Shown here: positions 33,729-41,706 of the stretch, piece after piece
Numbering within the stretch: position 1 is the stretch's first letter
Layout: every line of letters starts with the position of its first letter
From: Paenibacillus sp. FSL R5-0345
Lineage (GTDB): Bacteria; Bacillota; Bacilli; Paenibacillales; Paenibacillaceae
DNA length: 64,000 nt
Assembly: GCF_000758585.1 (NCBI RefSeq)
Contig: NZ_CP009281.1
Span: 744,001 to 808,000 of the forward strand
Reading direction: 5' to 3'
Notes under the pieces: model-generated
What the model saw: only the letters and a program-made list of their open reading frames with translations
Told to the model about the DNA's origin: nothing
Database searches by the model: none
Made by a program: the position numbers and the translations under genes

Positions 33729-35105
33729 TTGTATTTCACGGATAGAGTAATGGATTTCCAGCTTGATGATGAGAGTATCTTATTAATAAATACAATCTCT
33801 AGTGCATTTGACATTATTGATTCAGATACTTATGAACGGATTGAGGAAATGAAGAAGGGATATTCCAATTTTGATGATAAAGATGAGCTGATGCAAACTT
33901 TAATTAAGAGGGGCTACGTGTTTGAACAAAAAGAGAAAGAGCAAGAGTTCATAAGAAAGTATGCTGAGATACACCAAAAGTATATTGAGAAAAATCTGGT
34001 TCGCAGCTTTACCATTTGTCCCACGATGGGTTGCAATTTAAGATGTACCTATTGCTTTGAGGGGGACGAGAATCTAAGTAATAAAAAAGTAATGACTGAA
34101 GAACAACTAACTATAATCCTTAATTATATTGATACTTGCATTACTGCACAAACAGAGATTGACACGCCAAAAACATCGATTTCCTTGTTTGGAGGAGAGC
34201 CCTTGTTACCTCAAAACATGCCAATTGTACAAAAGACACTTGATTTTGCAAAAGCAAGGGACATCGAAGTGAGAATTGTAACGAATGGAACAACAATAAA
34301 ATACTACAGTAAGCTTTTGAAAATGTATGATAATGTCATCGTTCAGATCACCTTGGATGGTTCAAAGTCTATTCATGATGTCAGACGAATTGGAGTGAGT
34401 GGAAGAGGAACCTTTGATCTCATCGAATCAAGTATTGATTTACTGACTGAAATGAAAATAAAAACGCATTTGCGAACAAACATAAATCAAGATAATATCG
34501 ATTCTTTAAGCGATTTGGTCCATTTTATCAAGGAAAAGAAATGGGTGGAATCAGGCTATGTATATCCTTATGTGGCACCAGTATTAGAATATTGTGACGG
34601 TTCGAACAACTCTATGAAAGAGAGTGAGTTATACTCCAGAGTTCTTGAAATCGAACCCACATTAGGATCTGAAGATTCGATAATTAAAATGGTTGTTTCT
34701 CCATGTGTGAATTACCTACAATCCTTCTTTGATTCAAATAATCAAATGAAACCTTGGAAGCTAAATTATTGTGAGGCTACTTCTGGTGGTAATTTAGTAT
34801 TCTCTCCCGATGGAAATATTTCTACTTGCTTAATGCTAGCCGGTAAGGGGCATCATCAAATCGGATCCTATGACGGGGAAAGTGTAAAGCTTGATCCAAA
34901 TCTTGAGGGAATGTGGAAAGATCGAACTATACTACGAATTCCACAATGCAAAGAATGCAAATACGGTTTGATTTGTGGTGGGGGTTGTCCTATAGCAGCC
35001 ATAGACATAAACCAGGATATTGATTGTCCTGTATGCAGTGATATTGAAGATACAATGAAAGCTTTTGTGAATACAAGAAAGCGTCAAATTCTACAAAAGG
35101 TGTGA
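33729..35105 (+). CDS. Radical SAM/SPASM peptide maturase
   Basis: This enzyme probably installs the modification on the precursor peptide encoded downstream. The radical SAM cluster motif CNLRCTYC (Cys102, 106, 109) binds the 4Fe-4S cluster that splits S-adenosylmethionine; the barrel shows SLFGGEPLL and VTNGT. A C-terminal SPASM domain has further cysteines (CEATSGGN, ISTCLM, CKECKYGLICGGGC, CPVC) for auxiliary clusters, typical of sactipeptide and ranthipeptide maturases. The N-terminal 80 residues may be a leader-peptide contact. The ATG at 33720 touches GGAGG with no spacing, so I prefer TTG 33729, 9 bases away. The next gene overlaps the stop. Which bond it makes is unknown. Confidence 0.9.
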   Translation: MYFTDRVMDFQLDDESILLINTISSAFDIIDSDTYERIEEMKKGYSNFDDKDELMQTLIKRGYVFEQKEKEQEFIRKYAEIHQKYIEKNLVRSFTICPTMGCNLRCTYCFEGDENLSNKKVMTEEQLTIILNYIDTCITAQTEIDTPKTSISLFGGEPLLPQNMPIVQKTLDFAKARDIEVRIVTNGTTIKYYSKLLKMYDNVIVQITLDGSKSIHDVRRIGVSGRGTFDLIESSIDLLTEMKIKTHLRTNINQDNIDSLSDLVHFIKEKKWVESGYVYPYVAPVLEYCDGSNNSMKESELYSRVLEIEPTLGSEDSIIKMVVSPCVNYLQSFFDSNNQMKPWKLNYCEATSGGNLVFSPDGNISTCLMLAGKGHHQIGSYDGESVKLDPNLEGMWKDRTILRIPQCKECKYGLICGGGCPIAAIDINQDIDCPVCSDIEDTMKAFVNTRKRQILQKV

Positions 35106-36355
35106 TGAGCATGGAGGGGCTGCTACAAGTAAAGCAATATGAAACTAGACAAGAGCTTGATATAGACGGTAATAGCTTTTATATATTATCGTTTGATCAA
35201 TCCAGCCATATCAAAGTATCACCTAGAGCAAAAGAAATCATTGATAAGTTAGATGGAACGAACAGTAATGAGGAGATTATTAATGATCTCAATGCAAAAG
35301 GTATTAGTATTACAGACAAGGAATTCGATTATTTTATTAAAAAATTTCTTGTTCCTAAAAATATGATGACAAATTCCTCTAACAAATCTGGTGAGAAAAA
35401 AAAAAGCTACCTTTGGTTACATCTTCCGATCATTGAGTCATCGAAGTTCCGTGGACTATATTCAATACTGAAATATCTACTCTATAGTCGATGGGTTGTA
35501 ATCCCATTGCTGATCATTGTAAGTATTTGTGGAGTATTTTCGGTGATGCATCTTTCAAAATATCCAACGGATATTTTTAATAACCTGAACACTATTCTTG
35601 TTATTTTTTTAGTGTATCTCTCCATGTTTATTCATGAGCTGGGGCATGCAACAGCAGCTTATAAGTACGATGTTAACGTTGGGAAAATAGGTATCGGAAT
35701 TTATTTAACCTATTTTGTGTTCTTTATTGATATGACAAATACCTGGCGTTTAGATAAAAACAAAAGAATTATCAATGATGTCAGTGGGATGTACTTTCAA
35801 GTGCTCACTACAATTCCAATATTTGTGTGTTATATGATATCACATAATATTTCTTTACTTATCGGCATTGTTCTTATTCTAATGACGTCGGCGATGAACC
35901 TTATACCATTCTTAAGAATGGATGGATACTGGCTGTTGTCGGATTATCTAAATGTTCAAAATATTCAGGTCAAAGCGTTTAAGTCAATCAAAGAGATGAC
36001 TGTAGAATTAATAAATGCAAAGAGAGCAAGAAAAATGGATGAACACTATTCAATCAGTAAGTCTGTATATGTGTATGGTATTTACAGTAGTGTATATGTA
36101 CTTACTACATGTTTGATTATTCTGTCACTTCTGTACTCTGTCATGGGCTTAATTCAAAATCATGATTTGTTAATCAACAAATTTATATCCTTACAGCAAA
36201 ATATAATACATGGAAATATATCTAATGTTTTAGTTGATCTAAATAACCTATTTATTCTGTTTATACCGGTGATCTTTGTTGTTAGCCTGTTGGCATCCTT
36301 CTTAAAAAGACTTTACCTCACTTTGAAAATTAAAGGAGGCTTGAAGGCACAATGA
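35105..36355 (+). CDS. M50-type membrane metalloprotease with PqqD-like N-terminal domain
   Basis: Residues about 20-85 (FYILSFDQSSHIKVSPRAKEI and the following helices) resemble a PqqD/RRE winged-helix domain that binds leader peptides. Membrane segments follow, with the zinc motif HELGH (about residues 177-181, in MFIHELGHATAAYKY) and the second M50 signature NLIPFLRMDGYWLLSDY (about 265), then three more segments. It probably removes the leader inside the membrane plane, or assists export, like YydH of Bacillus subtilis. The start is coupled to the preceding stop as TGATG (35103-35107); ATG 35111 is an alternative. The next gene overlaps by ATGA. The function is by analogy. Confidence 0.85.
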   Translation: MSMEGLLQVKQYETRQELDIDGNSFYILSFDQSSHIKVSPRAKEIIDKLDGTNSNEEIINDLNAKGISITDKEFDYFIKKFLVPKNMMTNSSNKSGEKKKSYLWLHLPIIESSKFRGLYSILKYLLYSRWVVIPLLIIVSICGVFSVMHLSKYPTDIFNNLNTILVIFLVYLSMFIHELGHATAAYKYDVNVGKIGIGIYLTYFVFFIDMTNTWRLDKNKRIINDVSGMYFQVLTTIPIFVCYMISHNISLLIGIVLILMTSAMNLIPFLRMDGYWLLSDYLNVQNIQVKAFKSIKEMTVELINAKRARKMDEHYSISKSVYVYGIYSSVYVLTTCLIILSLLYSVMGLIQNHDLLINKFISLQQNIIHGNISNVLVDLNNLFILFIPVIFVVSLLASFLKRLYLTLKIKGGLKAQ

Positions 36356-37017
36356 TTGAGTGTGTAAATGTTAAAAAAGATTTTAGCACTGATAAAAATG
36401 TGCAGCATGTTCTAAAGGGAATTGATTTAACCATTGAGCAAGGCGACTTCATCACCATAATGGGGAAATCGGGAAGTGGAAAAACGAGTTTTTTAAATTG
36501 TATTTCATTGTTAACAGATGTAACAGAGGGTCAGATCTTAGTGGATGGAAGATCCATTGATACCAAGAACAGAAAAGAGATCGAACAGATCAGGCAAGAT
36601 TACATTGGACTTGTATTTCAAAACTCAAATCTAATCCCTTGTTTGTCACCCTTAGAAAATTTGATTATTGCTATTCATGAAAATTTATCGTATGCAAAGA
36701 AAAAGAGTCGTGCAATGGAAATGCTAGAAAGAGTGGGATTAACAAGCAAACATAATCATAAGACACCGACACTTTCTGGTGGGGAAATGCAAAGAGTCGC
36801 CATTGCGAGGGCCTTAATTAATAATCCCAAGATGATTCTATGTGATGAACCAACAGGAGCTTTAGACGCTGCCACCGGCAAGAGCATAATGGACTTCCTT
36901 CTAGAAGTAAGTGCTTCTTATAACAGCGCATTAGTGATAGTTACTCATGATCATTCCATTGGAAGTCTGGGTAAACGACAATATTTAATGAATGAGGGGT
37001 TGTTAAATGAAATATAG
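36352..37017 (+). CDS. ABC transporter ATP-binding subunit (MacB/LolD type)
   Basis: This 221-aa ATPase has Walker [10 protein letters not shown] (about residue 38), the Q-loop [16 protein letters not shown], the signature [14 protein letters not shown] (about 138), Walker [13 protein letters not shown] and the H-loop VTHDH. It belongs to the group paired with FtsX-type permeases, which follow here with an 11-base overlap. The four-gene overlap (maturase, protease, ATPase, permease) makes a single translational unit, as in YydI/YydJ or SkfE/F. The likely role is export of the modified peptide or protection against it. Confidence 0.93.
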   Translation: MIECVNVKKDFSTDKNVQHVLKGIDLTIEQGDFITIMGKSGSGKTSFLNCISLLTDVTEGQILVDGRSIDTKNRKEIEQIRQDYIGLVFQNSNLIPCLSPLENLIIAIHENLSYAKKKSRAMEMLERVGLTSKHNHKTPTLSGGEMQRVAIARALINNPKMILCDEPTGALDAATGKSIMDFLLEVSASYNSALVIVTHDHSIGSLGKRQYLMNEGLLNEI

Positions 37018-39325
37018 AGAATTATTTAAACTCTATAATCTTAAAAACCTAAACCAAAATAAATGGTCAATGTTTTTTATAGCCCTTTCAATTGTAATTA
37101 CAATGACCGTTTCGCTTATTTTGCCTCAAATAAGAATGAGTAAGCAGGAATACATTAATCAGGCTATGCAAGAATCTAACCCTGCTGATCTTGTAGTCAC
37201 ACAATCTTTTCCTTCTAAGAGCTTTGATAAAGCTATAAGCGCATATGAGCAGGAAGGAATTCAAACCTCCTATGTTCATTCAGCCCCTGTCTATCTTAAA
37301 AATGAAAATAACCAAATGATGCTCTATCTTCTATCAGGTTACGAAAATTTATCCGAGGATGAGGTTGTAATCTCTGAAGGATTGGCGAACAAGCAGCATT
37401 TAAATGTAGGAGATACAATCCATCTAATAGGAATTAAGGAACAAGATAAAGCTTTAAAGATCACGAGAATAGAATATCTCCCTATTGATGTTGTGGATGA
37501 TGCCCAGGTTTCTGGTTATATCAAGACTAAAAATTTAGAATCCTCCTATCATTCTGACGCTGGATTAGTATTTATTTCTGGTAAATCCGGAGAGTTATTG
37601 AAACAAGAACTGCAAACCCTGGAGTCTGGTTATAAATACAAAACAATTGAAGATAGAAGAAATGAATTATTCTCAGACTTAGATAAACAGATTATGGCTT
37701 TGAATTTGATTAGTACAGTAGGGTACTTATTAGCAATCGCCGTGTTGATTAGTGGAATTACGATGTTGATTGTGAGAAGCCAAAAAGATATTGCTGCGTT
37801 CATGCTAATTCCTATCAAGATGAAGGACATTATTAAGGCAATGAAATTAGAGATCAATATCTTGATCTTTACCCCATTAATCTTGTCCGTTATTTTCAGC
37901 ATTCCACTCGCAAAAATGATTTTAGCTGCGGAAAATATTAGTGTTAATTACACAGCCGCTTATATGATAAATATTCTTAAATTTGTAGTCTTTAATATTT
38001 TGGTATTCCTTTTGTACAGAAATGTTGCTCTAAAGTATATGGTCAATCTAGATCCTGTTCTTATTGTCAAAGGAGATCATGGTCTCCCTAAAAGGAATAG
38101 GCTAAGAAATTTCGGGATTATTCTATCTCTCCCAGTTGTCTTTTCCGTATATGCAGTTTTATTGGGTAGTGGTACATCCATGGCGAGTAACTTTATTTTA
38201 TTAATTACGTTATGCGCTATTTTTATAGGGATATTACTGCTCATTGAGCTGATTACAAGACTTCCAGTATGGAAATATCATCGTAGTACCTTATATACAT
38301 TTAAAGAAATCAAAAAAAATAAGCTCGTTTTTGTAATAGGGATTTTAAATTTAACCATGATGCTTTGGTTTATTCTAATAGGCTTTGGGTTAGCAAATAC
38401 CTTGAAGGAATCTGTTGATATGGGGTATCAACAATCCTTACCCTATAACTATTTAATGAAGACAAGTGATGAAGAGGCTCTAAATCAGTTGTTGGTTAAC
38501 TCCGGTGATATAAAGACATTCACGATAATGCACTATATGGATGCAAAGATAGAAAATGATGAGGTCTCCAACAAACAAGTTCGTATCAATGAAATTGACC
38601 AAAAGAACTATACCTCAAAATTTAAAATTACCGAGGGGCAAGATGTCTTTGAAGGAAATCCAAGAGAAATACTCATCTCAAAAGCATATGCAGACGCCTA
38701 TAAAATCAATATTGGAAATACCCTGGAAATTACGAACGAAGAGAAAACTTTGAATTATAGAGTAAAGGGAACCTACGATTCTGCTGGTATCAATAATAAT
38801 TGGATGTTGAAAGCTTCCGAAAATCAATATAGCGATACAATTTATTTGGTAAGAGCAATAGATGATGGATTCCTTAATGAAGTGAAGGATAGCTATATTG
38901 CTAACATGAATGTAGTTGGAGATTACCTGTTATCTAAAATGGATTCATTTTTAACTAGTTTTAAATATATCTGTTTTCTTTTCATCGTGGCAGCAGTCAT
39001 ATTTAACGTTAATTTACTTAGCTTAATGAATGATCTCAATAGAAAAGAGTATGCAATCATCCGGTCTTTAGGCATTGGTAAGAAAATTCTTGTGAAGCAA
39101 TATATGATCAAAGCCATAATTAGCATAATATGTTCGCTTACGATGTCATTGGTTCTATTTTCTGTAGTTATATCCGTTGCTATTTCAGCTATTTCTAAAG
39201 GAAATGCAATTATTGATGGAAGTATGTATGTATTTATCATTGTTATATCTGTTTTGTTTGTACTTGTAGGAAATATATCTCTTTTCAGTGGAAAATATAA
39301 TGATTTAGAAGTGATTAGAGAATGA
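37007..39325 (+). CDS. FtsX/MacB-like ABC transporter permease
   Basis: This 772-aa protein has a first membrane segment at about 21-40, an outside domain (about 45-230), a bundle of membrane segments at about 240-450, then a second outside domain (about 470-640) and a final three-segment FtsX block ending near residue 770. This is a duplicated FtsX architecture, common in transporters that move peptides or pull substrates from the membrane. The ATPase gene stop lies inside its start. No terminator follows before the small precursor ORF, though a large gap does. It is less conserved and more AT-rich than the other genes, as fits a peptide transporter. Confidence 0.88.
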   Translation: MKYRELFKLYNLKNLNQNKWSMFFIALSIVITMTVSLILPQIRMSKQEYINQAMQESNPADLVVTQSFPSKSFDKAISAYEQEGIQTSYVHSAPVYLKNENNQMMLYLLSGYENLSEDEVVISEGLANKQHLNVGDTIHLIGIKEQDKALKITRIEYLPIDVVDDAQVSGYIKTKNLESSYHSDAGLVFISGKSGELLKQELQTLESGYKYKTIEDRRNELFSDLDKQIMALNLISTVGYLLAIAVLISGITMLIVRSQKDIAAFMLIPIKMKDIIKAMKLEINILIFTPLILSVIFSIPLAKMILAAENISVNYTAAYMINILKFVVFNILVFLLYRNVALKYMVNLDPVLIVKGDHGLPKRNRLRNFGIILSLPVVFSVYAVLLGSGTSMASNFILLITLCAIFIGILLLIELITRLPVWKYHRSTLYTFKEIKKNKLVFVIGILNLTMMLWFILIGFGLANTLKESVDMGYQQSLPYNYLMKTSDEEALNQLLVNSGDIKTFTIMHYMDAKIENDEVSNKQVRINEIDQKNYTSKFKITEGQDVFEGNPREILISKAYADAYKINIGNTLEITNEEKTLNYRVKGTYDSAGINNNWMLKASENQYSDTIYLVRAIDDGFLNEVKDSYIANMNVVGDYLLSKMDSFLTSFKYICFLFIVAAVIFNVNLLSLMNDLNRKEYAIIRSLGIGKKILVKQYMIKAIISIICSLTMSLVLFSVVISVAISAISKGNAIIDGSMYVFIIVISVLFVLVGNISLFSGKYNDLEVIRE

Positions 39326-39351
39326 AACTAATTATTCATATGACAACTGCG

Positions 39352-39365
39352 ACAACTATTGTTAC
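39352..39365. repeat. 14-bp inverted repeat, left arm, upstream of the precursor gene
   Basis: ACAACTATTGTTAC here is the exact reverse complement of 39629-39642, on the far side of the precursor gene. GACAACT also occurs twice in tandem at 39342 and 39351. A small GTTACT/AGTAAC hairpin starts at 39361. Together this may be a promoter-control zone for the precursor. Confidence 0.5.
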
Positions 39366-39462
39366 TTTTCTACAGTAACTAAATAAATATGAATGTTATA
39401 TGTGAATTCATTTATGCCATCAATTGTTTCCGCTAATTCAAAATGAAAGGAGTGGAAGGTAA

Positions 39463-39591
39463 ATGCATTCTTTAAACGCCACAGAATCCCTTTGGACTGA
39501 TGAATCCGTAGAAAATTTGGAAACGAGAGAAGAGTATGGTTGTTTCTGCTTCTCCATTTGTTTCTCACTATGCTTCTGTTTCTGTTTCTAA
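39463..39591 (+). CDS. Putative RiPP precursor peptide with six Cys-Phe pairs
   Basis: This 42-residue ORF has AAAGGAG ending 10 bases before ATG 39463. The first 26 residues are a charged, Cys-free leader (many Glu and Asp, ending EEYG). The last 16 are CFCFSICFSLCFCFCF: eight dipeptides in which Cys or Ser alternates with Phe, Ile or Leu, six of them Cys-Phe, ending at the stop codon. No start or stop arrangement for a structural zinc or membrane protein explains this. It sits directly downstream of the maturase-protease-transporter operon, has its own gap of 137 bases, and is followed by an inverted repeat, a terminator and a small membrane protein. The most natural reading is a substrate for the radical SAM enzyme, giving thioether or other Cys crosslinks. 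Confidence 0.8.
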   Translation: MHSLNATESLWTDESVENLETREEYGCFCFSICFSLCFCFCF

Positions 39592-39601
39592 TTTAAACTA
39601 A

Positions 39602-39678
39602 ATATTTCTAACTGGTTAGGTTTTCTTGGTAACAATAGTTGTGATATTCGTTCAAAGTAGTTAACCAGTTAGAAATAT
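39602..39678. repeat. 17-bp perfect inverted repeat after the precursor gene
   Basis: ATATTTCTAACTGGTTA (39602-39618) and its exact reverse complement (39662-39678) enclose 43 bases that contain the right arm of the other inverted repeat (39629-39642). There is no T run. It may stabilise the precursor transcript or bind a regulator. Confidence 0.6.
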
Positions 39679-39702
39679 GAAGAAAGCAGTATGTTAGTAC
39701 TT

Positions 39703-39750
39703 TTAAGCAGGAGCAAGGGGAGTAAACTTGAACCTGCTTAATTATTTTTT
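39703..39750 (+). terminator. Rho-independent terminator after the precursor gene
   Basis: TTAAGCAGG pairs with CCTGCTTAA, with an inner CAAG/CTTG stem, followed by an ATTATTTTTT tract. Confidence 0.75.
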
Positions 39751-39778
39751 GGGGTGAAAAGTAAGGAGGGAGAAAGTT

Positions 39779-40072
39779 ATGATTCCATTAGTTGTATTAG
39801 TTGTTGTATTTGCTTTATTGACTATAACGCTATCATGTTTATGGCTCTACAACGATTGTTTGTATCGAGGGATAAATCCTTGGATTTGGGTATTATTAAT
39901 GATTGCGACCACTCCCATATTGGGATTCATTTTATATTCGCTTATCGGAAAAAGAGGAATATCAATTACGGGTAAGTCTATAAAGAATAAGTATATAGGA
40001 TCTGCGGTTTTTATTACCATACTGTTGCTAATCTTTTCAAGTATCGGATTGGCATTTTATTCAGTGACATAA
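39779..40072 (+). CDS. Small membrane protein, possible immunity protein (PLDc_N-like)
   Basis: A 97-aa protein with three predicted membrane segments (about 2-24, 36-57 and 75-96). The stretch GINPWIWVLLMIATTPILGFIL followed by YSLIGKRG recalls the PLDc_N domain found in small membrane proteins. AAGGAGGG stands about 9 bases before the ATG. It is the last gene before the terminator at 40100-40128 and lies right after the putative precursor, the usual place for self-protection genes in bacteriocin loci. Immunity is a guess from location; no other evidence is available. Confidence 0.6.
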   Translation: MIPLVVLVVVFALLTITLSCLWLYNDCLYRGINPWIWVLLMIATTPILGFILYSLIGKRGISITGKSIKNKYIGSAVFITILLLIFSSIGLAFYSVT

Positions 40073-40099
40073 GTAGTACAGTTAGATTTAGCTGAGAGT

Positions 40100-40128
40100 G
40101 CTCTGTAGAGTTTCTACAGAGCTTTTTA
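40100..40128 (+). terminator. Rho-independent terminator closing the peptide locus
   Basis: GCTCTGTAGA pairs perfectly with TCTACAGAGC around a GTT loop, followed by TTTTTA. Confidence 0.9.
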
Positions 40129-40216
40129 TTATTGTATAGTTCATTTCATTATTTTACCGGCTATGTTACTATGTCTACGATCTAAAAGGAATAATTTTGA
40201 ATCGTAGGAGGGTTTT

Positions 40217-40603
40217 ATGGAAATCGGTGCGATCACTTTTATTGTAAAAGACATGGAAAAGATGGTTACATTCTATCGGGATGTCATGAACATGGCTTTG
40301 GAATGGGATGGCGGCGTATTTACCGGGGTCCAGCTTAAGAGTGGTGTGTTCTTTAATTTATGCCAGCGGGATGTGCTTAGTATCTCAGGGCTAGGTTATC
40401 CTAATGGGTTGAATGGGACAATGGAGGTCTCATTTGGCGTTCCCTCGCCTGAGGAGGTCGACAAGGAATTTGATCGTCTGGTGACTGCCGGTGCAACGCC
40501 TATAAAAGAACCTATTTCGCAGCCTTACGGGTTGCGTGAAGCTGTTGTGGCTGACCCAGAAGGCAATTTGCTTGAGATCGTAGCGGGCATTCCAGAAAAT
40601 TAA
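40217..40603 (+). CDS. VOC-family protein (glyoxalase/bleomycin resistance fold)
   Basis: This 128-aa protein covers one vicinal-oxygen-chelate module pair: GAITFIVKDMEKMVTFYRDVMNM at the start and the repeat GLREAVVADPEGNLLEI near the end, with the acidic metal ligand near the C-terminus. VOC proteins bind metals or drugs and include glyoxalases, fosfomycin-modifying enzymes and dioxygenases; this one lacks features that assign it. GTAGGAGGG stands upstream of the ATG. The kinase-like gene follows after 35 bases, suggesting one transcript. Confidence 0.88.
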   Translation: MEIGAITFIVKDMEKMVTFYRDVMNMALEWDGGVFTGVQLKSGVFFNLCQRDVLSISGLGYPNGLNGTMEVSFGVPSPEEVDKEFDRLVTAGATPIKEPISQPYGLREAVVADPEGNLLEIVAGIPEN

Positions 40604-40638
40604 TATCTGCGAACAACCGAGCGAAAGGAGGGACACTT

Positions 40639-41514
40639 TTGAGAACCCCAATAACTAACGTAAACTGGTTAGAACACCAAGAAATCATCATGCACGACTT
40701 ACTCATTCAAGAAGCCACTTTAACCACCTATCCGATGGATGATGGCTTTGAAGCTGAGGTTCTAAAGATCAGTTCAGGCCAGGAAAGCTTTGTTTTGAAA
40801 ACATGGAGTAAGAGCTCCAAACCAGATGTTCAGTTTCAATATCGATTATTGGAGGTCCTGTCCGAACGAGGAGTAGCCGTCTCTAAGCCAGTGGGCTGGG
40901 GGATTAATCCGGATGGGGATAAGGTGTTGTTAACAAGCTTTGACGGAACGCCAATTCTTAAAGTGAATGATAAGACAATGAAGAAGCTCGCGAGCATTTT
41001 AGCCAGAATTCATCAAATAGATATTGCTGAGCTTGAACATATACAACTACCTAAGTACGACTTCGTCGATTACTTTTTTCCTGAAGTGAGCGAGCACGCA
41101 GATCTTAAACAAGCACTGATTTCTCTGGTAAAGAAAACGCCAATGAAACAGGACCATATCATTCATGGAGATTTTCACTTAGGAAATATAGTTGAGGAAC
41201 AAGAGCGGTTTACCGTCATTGACTGGACGAACGGCCAGTTGGGAGACCCAAGATATGATTTTGCATGGTCATTTATTCTGCTGAAAATCCACCTATCTGA
41301 GCGTTATGCCCGTGTGTTTCGTTCTGCTTATCTATTGGAGAATGACATGGAGCAGGAAGAGCTTGAGGTCTTTGAAGCATGGGCTTGTCTTAGATGGATC
41401 TTGCTGAATAGACGAGGTAGTACACCTAAAGGACCTAATGTAACGAAGAGGGTAAAGAGTTTAATAGGAAGTAATCAATTCTTAAAGGATTTGGAATTCG
41501 TAGGGTTTAAATGA
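40639..41514 (+). CDS. Aminoglycoside phosphotransferase-family kinase
   Basis: This 291-aa protein has the APH fold: the catalytic loop IIHGDFHLGNIV (Asp about 177, with Asn downstream) and the metal-binding DWTNGQLGDPRYDFAW (Asp about 198), with a final basic helix. It probably phosphorylates a small molecule (sugar, choline-like or antibiotic). The start is TTG 40639, 6 bases after AAAGGAGGG; the next ATG at 40690 lacks a binding site. It follows the VOC gene closely, so the two may form a small resistance or metabolic operon. The substrate cannot be derived. Confidence 0.85.
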   Translation: MRTPITNVNWLEHQEIIMHDLLIQEATLTTYPMDDGFEAEVLKISSGQESFVLKTWSKSSKPDVQFQYRLLEVLSERGVAVSKPVGWGINPDGDKVLLTSFDGTPILKVNDKTMKKLASILARIHQIDIAELEHIQLPKYDFVDYFFPEVSEHADLKQALISLVKKTPMKQDHIIHGDFHLGNIVEEQERFTVIDWTNGQLGDPRYDFAWSFILLKIHLSERYARVFRSAYLLENDMEQEELEVFEAWACLRWILLNRRGSTPKGPNVTKRVKSLIGSNQFLKDLEFVGFK

Positions 41515-41544
41515 TCTTTTCCGCAATGAATATTTAACAATACT

Positions 41545-41577
41545 GACCGCAATCCTTTGCATGGAGGGCGGTCTATT
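41545..41577 (+). terminator. Possible terminator after the kinase gene
   Basis: GACCGC pairs with GCGGTC around a 17-base loop with a CC/GG inner pair, followed by a weak T tract (TATTT). Confidence 0.4.
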
Positions 41578-41618
41578 TGCGTTTGTTCACTGCGGGGTCC
41601 CGGCACACCCAATTTTCA

Positions 41619-41646
41619 TTGAATATTCAGTTTGGGTATTTATAAT
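41619..41646 (+). promoter_or_regulatory. Sigma-A promoter of the membrane glycosyltransferase gene
   Basis: TTGAAT, a 16-base spacer and TATAAT. Since transcription would start near 41653, the in-frame TTG at 41632 cannot be the translation start. Confidence 0.7.
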
Positions 41647-41706
41647 GCTTTTATGAATCAGAGCATGTGCTTGTATAGGACTTCGACTGTGAAAAGGAGG
41701 GTTTCC

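Noticed and set aside
39390-39437. Short ORF starting MNVICEF as a second precursor
   Set aside because: Only 15 codons, with no ribosome binding site and no repeat of the Cys-Phe motif.
39463-39591. Assignment of the Cys-Phe peptide to the SCIFF (six cysteines in forty-five) family
   Set aside because: The count of Cys is the same, but the spacing differs (alternating with Phe) and the leader is unlike SCIFF, so no family name is given.
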